NCBI RefSeq assembly: GCF_013141715.1
Contig: NZ_WHOA01000165.1
Span: 1 to 64,000, forward strand
DNA: 64,000 nt
Source: Paenibacillus phytorum
GTDB lineage: Bacteria > Bacillota > Bacilli > Paenibacillales > NBRC-103111
Direction of reading: 5' to 3'
Position 1 is the first letter of the stretch; every line of letters starts with the position of its first letter. The notes beneath the pieces were generated by a model. That model was not told the origin of the DNA. It did not search any database and was given only the letters and a program-made list of their open reading frames with translations. Shown here one piece after another: positions 25,801 to 34,155 of the stretch. The translations under genes were made by a program, and so were the position numbers.

Positions 25801-26767
25801 TAGCGGCAATATCCGGATCAGCCGTATTGTACGTGGTGCCGCCCGTCAATTTGCCGTACCATTTCAGGCGCAACTCGCTGTACGATTGAATCGTTTCAGC
25901 AGATTCTACGTTAACAAGACATTGAGCTTTTATTGTTCCATCTGGTGTTGAGACCATAATCGTAGATGAGCCTACCCCTTCTCCGGTTACTTTTCCATTA
26001 CTGTCCACTGTTGCTACACTCGGATTGCTGGAACTCCAGATAACTGTTTTGTCCACTGCGTTCGCCGGAGTGAATGTCGGTGTAATCGTTACCGATGCAT
26101 CTTTGGCCATGGAAAAGGCGGTTTGATCTAAAGCAATTCCTGTAATCCCGTCATACTCCTCCAAACTGATATCGTCAAACCATACTTTTCCTTTTCCCGT
26201 TTCAAGGAAAGGTTCAATGACCAACTTCGTGACGCCCGCTGGTATGGTCATAAATACTTGCTGTAAAGTCCAATCCTTCGTACCTAACAACTTGGCAGAT
26301 GCAGGACCGTCTCCAACTTTACTCGTGTTATAGTATTGCGTTCTGAAGTAAGCACCAGTGCCCGTTACGTTGTCGGTTTTTACCCACACTTTAAGTCTGT
26401 AAGATTTGCCGGCAGTTACCGTCGTGACGCTTTGATTCACAGAGACTCGGCTTGTTGCGAAGGCATCAAACAAAATCGACTTGCTCCCTTCATGATACGT
26501 GGTAGAATCCAGCAAGACGTTCACCGTTTTATTCGGAGCTTTCCCGCTCCCGGTTGGAATCCATAACCCCCAGCCAACAGGGACAGGACTTGTGACACCG
26601 CTCCAGGCAGCATCTGTTGTTGTGGTTGTCTGCTCGAAGCTTCCGTTCGTCATCTGGTTCACCGCTGCAGCCTCTACCTTAAGGATAGCGTTTTCATAAA
26701 AAGGGATGTACGATCCAACTAAACTGAAAACTAAACTGACAGCTAACAACATACTTACTTTCCTCAT
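22856..26767 (-). CDS. Secreted polysaccharide lyase family 8 enzyme (hyaluronate/chondroitin/xanthan lyase type)
   Basis: A 1303-residue exported lyase that should cleave uronic-acid polysaccharides by beta-elimination. Order: signal peptide (1-about 33), a carbohydrate-binding jelly roll (MTNGSFEQ..., about 37-205), BIG2 Ig-like domain (WSSSNPSVATVDSNGKVTG), PL8 (alpha/alpha) toroid with NWWDWEIGAP, catalytic Asn473 (TGANLLD), His523 and Tyr532 (QHTNIAYTAGYG) and Arg block NGRGISRQ, antiparallel beta-sandwiches, Ig-like module with DDGSGVQKTFYSLDGG, and a helical tail. Asn-His-Tyr spacing of 50 and 9 equals that of pneumococcal hyaluronate lyase. ATG 26767 has GAGGTGA upstream; 29 more upstream codons do not look like a signal start. 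Substrate cannot be decided; xanthan and glycosaminoglycans are all possible. Confidence 0.9.
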   Translation of the reverse strand: MRKVSMLLAVSLVFSLVGSYIPFYENAILKVEAAAVNQMTNGSFEQTTTTTDAAWSGVTSPVPVGWGLWIPTGSGKAPNKTVNVLLDSTTYHEGSKSILFDAFATSRVSVNQSVTTVTAGKSYRLKVWVKTDNVTGTGAYFRTQYYNTSKVGDGPASAKLLGTKDWTLQQVFMTIPAGVTKLVIEPFLETGKGKVWFDDISLEEYDGITGIALDQTAFSMAKDASVTITPTFTPANAVDKTVIWSSSNPSVATVDSNGKVTGEGVGSSTIMVSTPDGTIKAQCLVNVESAETIQSYSELRLKWYGKLTGGTTYNTADPDIAANLSALAASVSNANTTGHWDTLNKAAGRSYLWNDLSSTTDSAQISSAFGRLKAMALAYSLQGSSLYQNTALRDDIISALDWMYANRYNETKNEYGNWWDWEIGAPQILNDTLVLMFAHLTPVQISKYIKAVDRFVPDPKKRTLNNVTETGANLLDKALVVTMRGVIGSNSAKITQGLDSIGPEFIYTDHGDGVYKDGSLVQHTNIAYTAGYGAVWLNRAADMTFLLNGSPWPVTDPNVNHVYDWVSDTFEPVIYKGLFMDMVNGRGISRQSSGSARGTIVTLLRLAEGAPADVALSIKRMAKEWIQSDTTYANYYEGLPIYELSLVKKLMNDASIQPRGELLKNQVFAGMDRVVHLREGYGFGLSLFSNRISAFEKGNNENLKGWYTGIGMTFLYDQDLTQYRNDFWPTVDSFRLPGTTTDGSGKGTTPVEWKSYMNPKTWVGGSSIDNLYGAAGMDFSLAQSTGSNLQGKKSWFMFDDEIVALGAGISSTTAGPQSVETIIDNRKLNDAGDNALTINGTVKSSQLGWSETMGDVKWAHLAGNAPGSDIGYYFPEASNVYGLREARTGAWKDINSGQSATPVTRNYLSLAFEHGATPSNASYSYVMLPHKNSADTALYSSAPNVEVLSNTTDVHAVREKRLGITALNFWNPATVDFISAQNPASVMVKETDSELTVAVSDPTQTQSTISLELNKAGLSVVRADDTVTVLQTMPSLKLNITVTGSFGKTHVVTFKKDTAAPVTTTNAKSDWQRTAQSVTLTASDDGSGVQKTFYSLDGGAFVEGNNIVVSEEGIHQLQFYSIDNAGNQEAIQTAVIKIDSVGPNIVPTVTMDVYWTDGGSLQFDISDPVSGVASESLELDGVPISRPYSFSPLSLSIGEHAVKVKTVDTAGNETLAAYLLKVRMDVDHLDEAVRYAYQRGWITNQGILNSLLSMIEKIQRIDDDNQKKNEWNELENHIRAQSGKKIDAVFAELLLQAIAQCKS

Positions 26768-26879
26768 TAACTTCACCTCACTAGAAATTAATATAAAAGC
26801 AATTAAAATGTAAGACATATAACGGAATTTGTATATCGACGATATTTGAACCATATCGTTTTTTTATGAAAAGTAGAGA

Positions 26880-26919
26880 ACAAAACCCGACGACGCCAAT
26901 AAAAAGGTCATAGTCGGGT
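26880..26919 (-). terminator. Hairpin between binding-protein gene and PL8 gene
   Basis: Imperfect stem ACCCGACTATGACC / GGCGTCGTCGGGT followed leftwards by TTTTGTTC, located right behind the binding-protein stop at 26934 and 115 bases before the PL8 start. It probably lowers PL8 expression relative to the importer, or PL8 has its own promoter. Confidence 0.65.
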
Positions 26920-26933
26920 CTGAGCTGCTGCAA

Positions 26934-28469
26934 TTACTTCTTGTTCTTTTCTTTAAAGAAGTCACTTGTTTCTTTTACGTGCTGCTGGAAGCTTGGGTCG
27001 TCTTTGTACGTTTTTACAAATTTATCCCAATCTTCTATTGAATTCTTGCCGATAATCACGTTAGTGAGCATGTCGTTAAGCTTCTTGTTCCAGTCCGCAC
27101 CCTTTTCTTTAAATGGGGCTGAATTCATCAAGCCATAAGTAGGATCCGGGATGGAGCTGATCGAGTCAACCAACTTTTTATTTGCCTCAAATACGTCGCT
27201 CGGAATGCCCGATACTTTCGCTCTAAGGTATTTATCAAAAGTACCCGTCACCCATTGGCCGGTCGTATCGCCAGAATATCCTTTTTTCTTGCCTTCTTCC
27301 GTTTGCTCGACAAAGCCGTCAGGCTTTAATTTGTAATCAACGTCCTGAATGCCGTACACAGCCAGGTTGTAACCTTCTAAAGAAGCTGTGTAATCGTAAA
27401 CTTTAAGAATTTTCTTCAGCTTAGCCTCGTCTACGGATTTCTTATTGATCAGGAATTGACCGTAGAAACCGCTTGCTTGCTCGTAATAGGCTTTGCCGTC
27501 CGCTGCTTTCGGAAGCTCAAAAGCAACCAGATTTGCCTTAGGATTCGTTTTTTGCAGCTCAACATTGTATTTGTAGGCATCAACAACGTTAGCGATAGCA
27601 AGTCCTGCCTTCCCTTGCACGAGCATGTCTTTGATTTGTGCTGTTTTGAGCACTGGGAAGTCAGGTAATATACCGCCTGATTTGTAAACTTTGTTCCAAT
27701 TGATTAGCGCCTCTCTCGCTTGCGGCGTCCACCAATATGGCGTCAGGCTGCCATTCTCTTCCTTCCACTTTGTTCCTGTTCCGAAAAGCGACAACAAATA
27801 ACTAGACGGTCCAGGAGATCCAGGAAATACAGCGCCGTACGTGTCGGCAGTGCCATTGCCGTCCGGATCTTTCTTCGCGAATGCTTCAAGCACGTTATAA
27901 AGCTCATCCATTGTTTTCGGCGGCTGCAAGCCGAGCTTATCCAGCCAATCTTTGCGAATTAGCAGCGATTCATGACCGTCCAGCGGTCTAACGCGAGGCA
28001 GTGAGTATAGCTTTCCTTTGAGCGATGCGTTCTTGTACACATTCTCCGGATATTTGGCCAAGTTCGGGTAATTTTTAACATAATCCGTTAATTCCCAGAA
28101 AGCGCCTTGATCGATCGCATTCAAGAAGGCAGGCGTTGAATTGAAGTCCTCAATGAAGAGCACATCCGGCAAATCTCTGGACGCGAGCAGTGCATTTAGT
28201 TTCTCCGAAATTTGAGCGGATGGAATCCAACTCAGCTTCAGGTTGACATTTAATTTCTCATTCAGCTTTTTAACCGCTTCCAGTTCGCCCGTTGGAGCTG
28301 CGGCGAAGGCCAGCGTCGTAATTGAAATATCTGTCGGTTTCGCAGGCTTGCTGCTTGCTGTGCTGACTGCCTTTTGACCTTCATTCGATGCGCTGCCGCA
28401 AGCCGCCAAGGATGCTGTAAGTGCAGCCGCTGTCATAACAACGGCCAATTTTTTTACCATTGGTTTCAT
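26934..28469 (-). CDS. Solute-binding lipoprotein of carbohydrate ABC importer (cluster 3)
   Basis: A 511-residue LplA-like lipoprotein; lipobox LAAC (Cys about residue 24) after a clear signal peptide. The start at 28469 has GGGAGGT six bases upstream. Domain text such as PPKTMDELYNVLEAFAKKDPD is typical of the group. It lies between the LplC-type permease and the PL8 lyase, so unsaturated uronic oligosaccharides are the likely cargo (inference from context). Confidence 0.87.
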   Translation of the reverse strand: MKPMVKKLAVVMTAAALTASLAACGSASNEGQKAVSTASSKPAKPTDISITTLAFAAAPTGELEAVKKLNEKLNVNLKLSWIPSAQISEKLNALLASRDLPDVLFIEDFNSTPAFLNAIDQGAFWELTDYVKNYPNLAKYPENVYKNASLKGKLYSLPRVRPLDGHESLLIRKDWLDKLGLQPPKTMDELYNVLEAFAKKDPDGNGTADTYGAVFPGSPGPSSYLLSLFGTGTKWKEENGSLTPYWWTPQAREALINWNKVYKSGGILPDFPVLKTAQIKDMLVQGKAGLAIANVVDAYKYNVELQKTNPKANLVAFELPKAADGKAYYEQASGFYGQFLINKKSVDEAKLKKILKVYDYTASLEGYNLAVYGIQDVDYKLKPDGFVEQTEEGKKKGYSGDTTGQWVTGTFDKYLRAKVSGIPSDVFEANKKLVDSISSIPDPTYGLMNSAPFKEKGADWNKKLNDMLTNVIIGKNSIEDWDKFVKTYKDDPSFQQHVKETSDFFKEKNKK

Positions 28470-28556
28470 GTGTGGACCTCCCAGGAATAATATCTTTATA
28501 CTTACCTCTTCTGCTGTGCGTTTAAGCCAGCATCACCCCTTTCAGAGTTTTCACAG

Positions 28557-29435
28557 TTATCCTTTCACGGAGCCAACCATCATGCCTTTGACAAAATATT
28601 TTTGCAGAAACGGATAGACGATGACGATCGGAAGCGAAGAAATAACGACTGCGGCCATTTTGATTACCTGCGGTGGCACTGTCTGCTCACTCTCCAGCAT
28701 TGCAGCAATGGACGGGTCCGCCATTTGCGAAGCAGAAACCAGCATCATTTGCAGCAGAACCTGCAGCGGTCTGAGCGTGTCTGTGTTAATGTAGAGAACT
28801 CCACTGAAGTACGTATTCCAGTAAGCTACAGCATAAAACAAGCCGAATGCTGCAAGCGCTGAAACGGACACAGGCAGCATAATACGGATAAAAACGCCGA
28901 TATCCGAGCAGCCGTCGATTTTAGCCGCTTCCTCCAATTCATCCGGTATTTCCTGATAAAAGTTTTTCATTAAAAAGACATACCAGGCGCTAGTCAATGC
29001 GGGCAGTATGAGCGCCCATACCGTATCCATCAAGCCAAGACTGTCCACAAGTAAGTAGTTCGGAATCATACCCGGATTAAAAAGCATGGTCAGCAAAATC
29101 GCGACCAAGAAAAATTTCTTTCCTTTCAACCTTTTACGCGATAGGACATAAGCGAGTGCACTCGTAACGATTAGGCTCAAGACAGTACCGAAGACCGCCA
29201 AAAATCCACTGACTCCCATAGCTTTCACGAACGCGTTTGTCGAAAAAATAAATTCGTAAGCAGAGAGACTCCATGTTTGTGGTATTAATACGATTGACTT
29301 GCTCATGTACTCTGTCGGGTCGGTAAAAGATACAAGTATGACATACAGAAATGGCAGCAACGTCACAAGCGCAAATATCGTTAACACAGCGTAGTTGATC
29401 GCAGTAAAGAATTTCACGCCGAAGCTTCTATTCAT
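28557..29435 (-). CDS. Carbohydrate ABC importer permease, LplC/YtcP type (cluster 3)
   Basis: A 292-residue permease with six helices; EAA-like loop DELEEAAKIDGCSDIGVFIR; ends YFVKGMMVGSVKG. ATG 29435 follows the partner permease stop by one base, with GAGGAGGG inside the end of that gene, so the two are translated together. Confidence 0.88.
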   Translation of the reverse strand: MNRSFGVKFFTAINYAVLTIFALVTLLPFLYVILVSFTDPTEYMSKSIVLIPQTWSLSAYEFIFSTNAFVKAMGVSGFLAVFGTVLSLIVTSALAYVLSRKRLKGKKFFLVAILLTMLFNPGMIPNYLLVDSLGLMDTVWALILPALTSAWYVFLMKNFYQEIPDELEEAAKIDGCSDIGVFIRIMLPVSVSALAAFGLFYAVAYWNTYFSGVLYINTDTLRPLQVLLQMMLVSASQMADPSIAAMLESEQTVPPQVIKMAAVVISSLPIVIVYPFLQKYFVKGMMVGSVKG

Positions 29436-29436
29436 G

Positions 29437-30432
29437 TTAGTAGAGTCCCTCCTCTCCGAATTTTTTGGCTAAGCGGTTGGACATTACAACAAGGATTAGT
29501 CCTACCACCGATTTGAAAAGTCCGGCAACCGTCGCATAACCGAATCTTCCTTGCTGAATACCGACGCGATACGCATAGGTATCGAAAACATCGGCCAGAT
29601 GCGCGACCGGTCCACTCATCATCAAGTAAATTTGTTCAAAGCCCACGTCCATAACTTGCCCCAAGCGCAGAATGAGCAGGACAATGATGGTGCTTTTAAT
29701 ACCGGGAAGCGTCACATTCATCGCTTGCTGCCAACGACTCGCGCCGTCGATTTGCGCAGCTTCATATAGCTCCGAATTAATGCCAGCAAGTGCGGCAAGG
29801 AAAATGATTGTCCCCCAACCGGCTTCTTTCCAGATGCTTTGTGCGGTCAGCATAGCCCAGAATAAGTTCGGTTCCGTCATGAACTCGATCTTTTGTCCCC
29901 CGGACTCGGCGATCAGTTGGTTAATGACTCCGCTGCCTTGTCCAAAAATCAGAAAGCAAATCCCAACAATAATGACCCAGGAAAGAAAGTGCGGCAAGTA
30001 AATGACCGTTTGTACGATTTTTTTGAAAGCGAGCTTACGCACCTCATTCAGCAGCAGTGCCACTACGATTGGAATCGGGAAGAAGAAAAAGATGTTCAAC
30101 AAGCTGATCGCCATCGTATTTCGGAACAATTGCATAAAATCGGGATTGGTGAAAAACTCGTTGAAGTATTTCAGGCCCACCCACTCACTGTCCCAAAAGC
30201 CTAAATAAGGTGAATAGTTTTGAAAGGCTAGCAGAAGTCCCCACAATGGGAAATATTTAAATAATAGGAAAAATAATAATCCAGGCGCTGCCATTGCATA
30301 TAGATATTTGTCACGCTTTATCGCGACGGCCCATTCTTGCACCCACGAGCCTTTTACTCGAATTGCCTTTTCCACTCCAGCTGGTGCCGCTGTCTGGAGC
30401 GTTTCCAATCGACTTTGCGACAACTTCCTCAC
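29437..30432 (-). CDS. Carbohydrate ABC importer permease, LplB/YteP type (cluster 3)
   Basis: A 331-residue permease. First helix YLYAMAAPGLLFFLLFKYFP after a long cytoplasmic tail; EAA-like loop SELYEAAQIDGASRWQQAMN; tail SNRLAKKFGEEGLY as in LplB relatives. The listed start is a GTG at 30432; GAGAG abuts it, and a TTG three codons on is the main alternative. It follows the terminator of the broken AraC-sensor gene, so it should have its own promoter, which I could not place. Confidence 0.86.
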   Translation of the reverse strand: MRKLSQSRLETLQTAAPAGVEKAIRVKGSWVQEWAVAIKRDKYLYAMAAPGLLFFLLFKYFPLWGLLLAFQNYSPYLGFWDSEWVGLKYFNEFFTNPDFMQLFRNTMAISLLNIFFFFPIPIVVALLLNEVRKLAFKKIVQTVIYLPHFLSWVIIVGICFLIFGQGSGVINQLIAESGGQKIEFMTEPNLFWAMLTAQSIWKEAGWGTIIFLAALAGINSELYEAAQIDGASRWQQAMNVTLPGIKSTIIVLLILRLGQVMDVGFEQIYLMMSGPVAHLADVFDTYAYRVGIQQGRFGYATVAGLFKSVVGLILVVMSNRLAKKFGEEGLY

Positions 30433-30534
30433 CTCTCGTTCATGTCATTAGCATCTCGCTGCTTTGCATGAACAGATCGTACACTGATCACAGCTTTCCG
30501 GACAATGACCAATTCTTGTAGTCTACAACGACGG

Positions 30535-30573
30535 AGGCAAAAAAAGAGAAACCCCGCAGTAAAGGGGTTCCTC
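30535..30573 (-). terminator. Terminator of the cluster 3 sensor gene
   Basis: GGAACCCC / GGGGTTTC hairpin with ACTG-rich loop followed leftwards by TCTCTTTTTTTG, 60 bases past the stop at 30633. The 30433-30632 gap holds nothing else recognisable. Confidence 0.8.
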
Positions 30574-30632
30574 CGAATATTTATACACTTTTCTTGCCTT
30601 AGAACATGCCTGCGGAACAAAATATGTGCATG

Positions 30633-32315
30633 CTAACTATCGCTGTCGGTTCCCCGGTATTGACCCGGCGTAACGCCGATGTGCTTTTTGAATACGCGTA
30701 TAAAGTTTTTCGTCTGGTAGCCGACTCTTTCGGCAATATCCGAAACTGATAAATCCGTCGTTCGCAGCAGCTCGATGGACCTCTCAATCCTGATCTTCGT
30801 CAAATATTCGATAAATGAGACATCCATCGTCTTTTTAAACAGCTTACTTAAATAATGGGAACTCAAACCGCAGATTTGCGCGCATTGATCAAGCGATAGA
30901 TCAAAGTGATAGTTGTCCTCGATGTAGCGGACGACCTTTTGGATTAATTGTTCATGCTCCTGGTGCTGTTTGCCTTGTACATAAGCAACAATCGGATCGA
31001 CCATTTGCACCTTGAACCATTCGTTCAATTCACGAATCGTGCTGATCTTGCGGATTTGCCCGTAAGGATCGGCTTCCGCTTCTCCAGACAATTGGGCCGA
31101 ATCGAGACCCAGCAAGTACGCAGTACGAATAGCAGCGGTTAGCAGCCGATAATACGACATTTGTATCAGCTCAGGCTTTTGGACGTTATCACTCATCGAC
31201 TTGGCGAATTCGGCCAGCATCCTCTCCGCTTCTTCCTGATCGCCTAGCTGTAGGGAATGCTCGAAGTGGGTTTCGATTTCGAGCGGATAGCGGTAATGAA
31301 GTTCGGATGCGCCGCCACCACCCGAGTGCGTGATCACCTGATTACCACCAACGATGATGCGAGAGCGCACGGACAGAACAGCCTCTTCATAAAGTTCGGG
31401 CAGATCTGTGATACTTTCGCTCTGTCCACTCAAACCGATTGTCACTGGAAGACGAAGATAATCGGACACCAACATTCGCAGGCGTTCTGCAAACAATTTA
31501 ACCTCAGCCTGCCCCTCATCTGTCTGCTCGGGATCGCGGAACAGCCAAACGGCGACCTGGTCATTCAGCAGATTGATGATGATACCCTCCATCTCCTGCG
31601 ATTGCAGCAGTTCACCGACAATATTTTTTAAGGCAAAGACGATCAAATCGCGGTCATTTTCCTGAAAGCGCGAACCACTATCCTGCGGCGGGTCGCAAGT
31701 GATGACGAAGACACTGTTTTCCCGCCCTGCAGGTACGTCGTATCTGCGTAACATGCCCTCTAATTGATCCCCAGAGTAATGGAGAAACCGTCCCTGCAAA
31801 AGCTGCAGCGCAAAAATTTCACGAACTAACGGTAATTGATCGCTTAGCTGCTGCTGCAGTTGATTGGCCGTACTGCTTAACTCACCCCATCGTTTGCGCA
31901 CGAAGCCAACTTCATCCGTTTCCGAGTCGAGTACTTGTCCGCCTTTCAAATGGGCCACGAGGTTCTCGATCGGTCGATAGACACGTCGTGTGCCCCATAA
32001 TGCGATTAAAATGCCCAGTACAAGACAAACGGCAATGATCGTCAGCGTAATCATGGCAATACCTTTGGATTTGGCGTTCAATTCATTGACCGGCACCATG
32101 TTGATATACTGCCATTTGTTATAGGAGGAAGTAATGGGCGTCACCAAGTAATCCGTATCTTGAAAAGTGAAAGTAAACCGCTGCTCAGATTGCTTTTGAG
32201 CAATAAGCTCGACTAAGCCTTCGGGAACGCTATTCCCGCCGCTTGAAGTCACGAGGTTGCCCGTTGCGTTTAAGATGAACATTTGCTCGCCGCTATAGCT
32301 GACGAACCGGCTCAT
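30633..32315 (-). pseudogene. C-terminal part of membrane AraC-family sensor, cut off by an in-frame TAG
   Basis: This 560-residue frame starts inside the extracellular sensor domain (MSRFVSYSGEQMFILNATG), continues through a transmembrane helix (about residues 88-110) and a linker, and ends with an AraC domain (LDQCAQICGLSSHYLSKLFKK; VSDIAERVGYQTKNFIRVF). It has no proper N-terminus, no signal and no ribosome site; its ATG is simply the first Met after the stop. Six codons and a TAG (32334-32336) separate it, in the same frame, from the 32334-32945 part. Together they make a normal-looking 770-codon sensor like the intact one at 2931-5261. Expressed function requires readthrough, internal initiation or a sequence error. 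Confidence 0.85.
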
Positions 32316-32333
32316 AATGTTTTGAAAGAGTGC

Positions 32334-32945
32334 CTAATCGATGCGTATAAACAAAAGTCCAGTCGGATTTTTGGCTAATAGCGGCACCTTAGATATCAGG
32401 GTTACGCCGTTCAGATTATAACCGGGTAAATACGGAATCGGCCCCGTGACCCATCTGATCTGGTTATCGGATGCAAGTTCTTTCAGCAGCGCCTCGCGTT
32501 CTTTGTCTTCAGTGATTCTGCGGCCACCGTAGATTGGCGAAATTAAATAACCTTCGTCCGGTACGTAGATTGCGACATCGCTTACTTCTTTGTTGCCATT
32601 TTGCAACGCAGATAACTCTCGTGAAATACCGGAATAAAAGCCGGTATAGTTCGTGCTTTTCAGCTCTGCCAAATTCGTGCTAAAAAAAGTGCCCAGCAGC
32701 ATTTGAATGGCATTGTTTTGTATACGATCCAATGTCGAATCGATACTCGAGGACATGTTATTCAAAATGCGGACATTTGATTGGTTAACTTCACTCTGCA
32801 CGACTGAAGCCGAAAACAAATAGCTTCCGAATCCAACGGCAATTACCGGAATGACAGCTACGAATAAAGACAAGGTAACCATATTGCGAAAAATCGTTTT
32901 ACGCTGAAATAAGCGCTTCCAACTATCCTTGAACCATCTACGCAT
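32334..32945 (-). pseudogene. N-terminal part of membrane AraC-family sensor, ending at an in-frame TAG
   Basis: The frame encodes 203 residues: basic start (MRRWFKDSWKRLF), transmembrane helix (about 24-48) and the front part of a Cache-like extracellular domain ending LLFIRID just before TAG. ATG 32945 has GAGGTG six bases upstream; a GTG three codons earlier is less likely. The protein is cut in the sensor domain and lacks DNA-binding parts, so alone it could at most be a membrane-anchored fragment. See the entry at 30633-32315 for the continuation in the same frame. Confidence 0.85.
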
Positions 32946-33055
32946 TGCGAACACCTCATCAACAGATTCATGAGCATTGTAATCGGTTGCCGGAATAAAA
33001 TCAACCGGGAAAGCCCTTTTTGATGCAGGGCAAGCGCCTAACTCGCCGATCAGGC

Positions 33056-33104
33056 ATGAAAAAAGGCGAACACGAAATCTTTACGATTTCGCGTCCACCT
33101 TTTG
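33056..33104 (-). terminator. Terminator of the EamA transporter gene
   Basis: Leftward stem pairing AAAAGGTGGACGCGAAATC with GATTTCGTGTTCGCCTTTT (few mismatches), followed by TTTTTTC, just past the stop at 33120. Confidence 0.8.
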
Positions 33105-33119
33105 AGAAAAGACCAATGA

Positions 33120-34049
33120 TCACGCACTTACATTTGCGCCGACAACTACGGATTGACTCTTCTTGCGCTTCATGAGCTCAGGAAGGGCAATACCGAACAT
33201 CGTGATCCCCACGCCAAGCCATTGCAGCCAGTTGACGGACTCATTCAGCACGACGTACGACATAACGACGGCCGTCGGCAGTTCAGCTGCGCTCAAGATT
33301 GTTGCTAGTCCGCCGCCAACACGCGGTACGCCAATGGCATAGAACAACGGCGGAATGACGACACCGAAGAGAGCTAGCAGCAGCGCCCAAGGAAGCAGTG
33401 CCTCATGTAAAGATCCGTTCACAAGAAAATGCGGTGGAAACACCAGCATGACGAGAATGAAAGAGCCAGTTAGCATGATAGCGCTTCGTGTGATCGGAGC
33501 GACATGATTGGCTGTTTTCCCGCTAAACCAGATGAAGAGCGCATAAGCTACTGCAGCCAACAAGCCAAGGGCAACACCTATCCACGAAACAGCTTCCTGC
33601 CCCCCGCCTATATAGCCGCTTGCCATAATAATCCCAACAAACAAAATGACAAGCGATAGAATTTTCTCCTTGCCGGGGCGTTTGCGTTCAACGATTGCCT
33701 CCAGCAAAATGCCCATCCATGTAAATTGAAACAATAAGATGATCGCGAACGAAGCGGAAATATACTGCAATGCCGCATAATATAACATTCCCACTATGCC
33801 TGTGGTCGTACCAACGGCCATGAGCGAGAGCACTTCTCGTTTTGTTACTTTAAACGTACTAGATGCCGAGGTTTTCTTGGCAGATTTCGCGGTTACAAGT
33901 ACCAAGATCCACAGCATGAGCACACCAAATAAGTTTTGGCTGCCGACAACATCGCCGACATTGAAACCTGACTCATACGCTTTTTTTACAAACGTCGATA
34001 ACATACCGAAACTGCAAGCCCCAGCTAAAACAAATAAAATGTATTTCAT
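33120..34049 (-). CDS. EamA/DMT-superfamily transporter
   Basis: A 309-residue integral membrane protein with ten predicted helices arranged as two EamA repeats (first about 1-135, second about 150-290), typical of RhaT/YdcZ-like metabolite exporters. The second repeat contains PLFYAIGVPRVGGGLATILSAAELPTAVVMSYVVLNE, described here only by its position about 228-264, with the family's conserved late Glu (VLNES). It follows the nucleoside operon but is separated from it by a terminator (34066-34095), so it is probably a separate unit. Substrate unknown; a purine/nucleoside exporter would suit the location but is not supported by sequence alone. Confidence 0.8.
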   Translation of the reverse strand: MKYILFVLAGACSFGMLSTFVKKAYESGFNVGDVVGSQNLFGVLMLWILVLVTAKSAKKTSASSTFKVTKREVLSLMAVGTTTGIVGMLYYAALQYISASFAIILLFQFTWMGILLEAIVERKRPGKEKILSLVILFVGIIMASGYIGGGQEAVSWIGVALGLLAAVAYALFIWFSGKTANHVAPITRSAIMLTGSFILVMLVFPPHFLVNGSLHEALLPWALLLALFGVVIPPLFYAIGVPRVGGGLATILSAAELPTAVVMSYVVLNESVNWLQWLGVGITMFGIALPELMKRKKSQSVVVGANVSA

Positions 34050-34065
34050 GATGCCTCCCTGCGAA

Positions 34066-34095
34066 AAGAAAAAAACGGACTGTGTGCCCAGTCCG
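34066..34095 (-). terminator. Terminator of the nucleoside operon
   Basis: CGGACTG (34076-34082) pairs with CAGTCCG (34089-34095); leftwards it is followed by TTTTTTTCTTTTC. It lies 60 bases past the last nucleoside hydrolase stop. Confidence 0.85.
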
Positions 34096-34155
34096 CCACG
34101 TTTCGTTATTATGCTATTATATATAAATCTTATGACGAAATCGAGTCACTTCCAT

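Noticed and set aside
32316..32336. Programmed stop-codon readthrough as the default explanation for the split sensor
   Set aside because: Nothing next to the TAG (no pyrrolysine or selenocysteine element, no stem recognisable) supports a programmed event; a mutation or error is more economical, so I only list it as testable.
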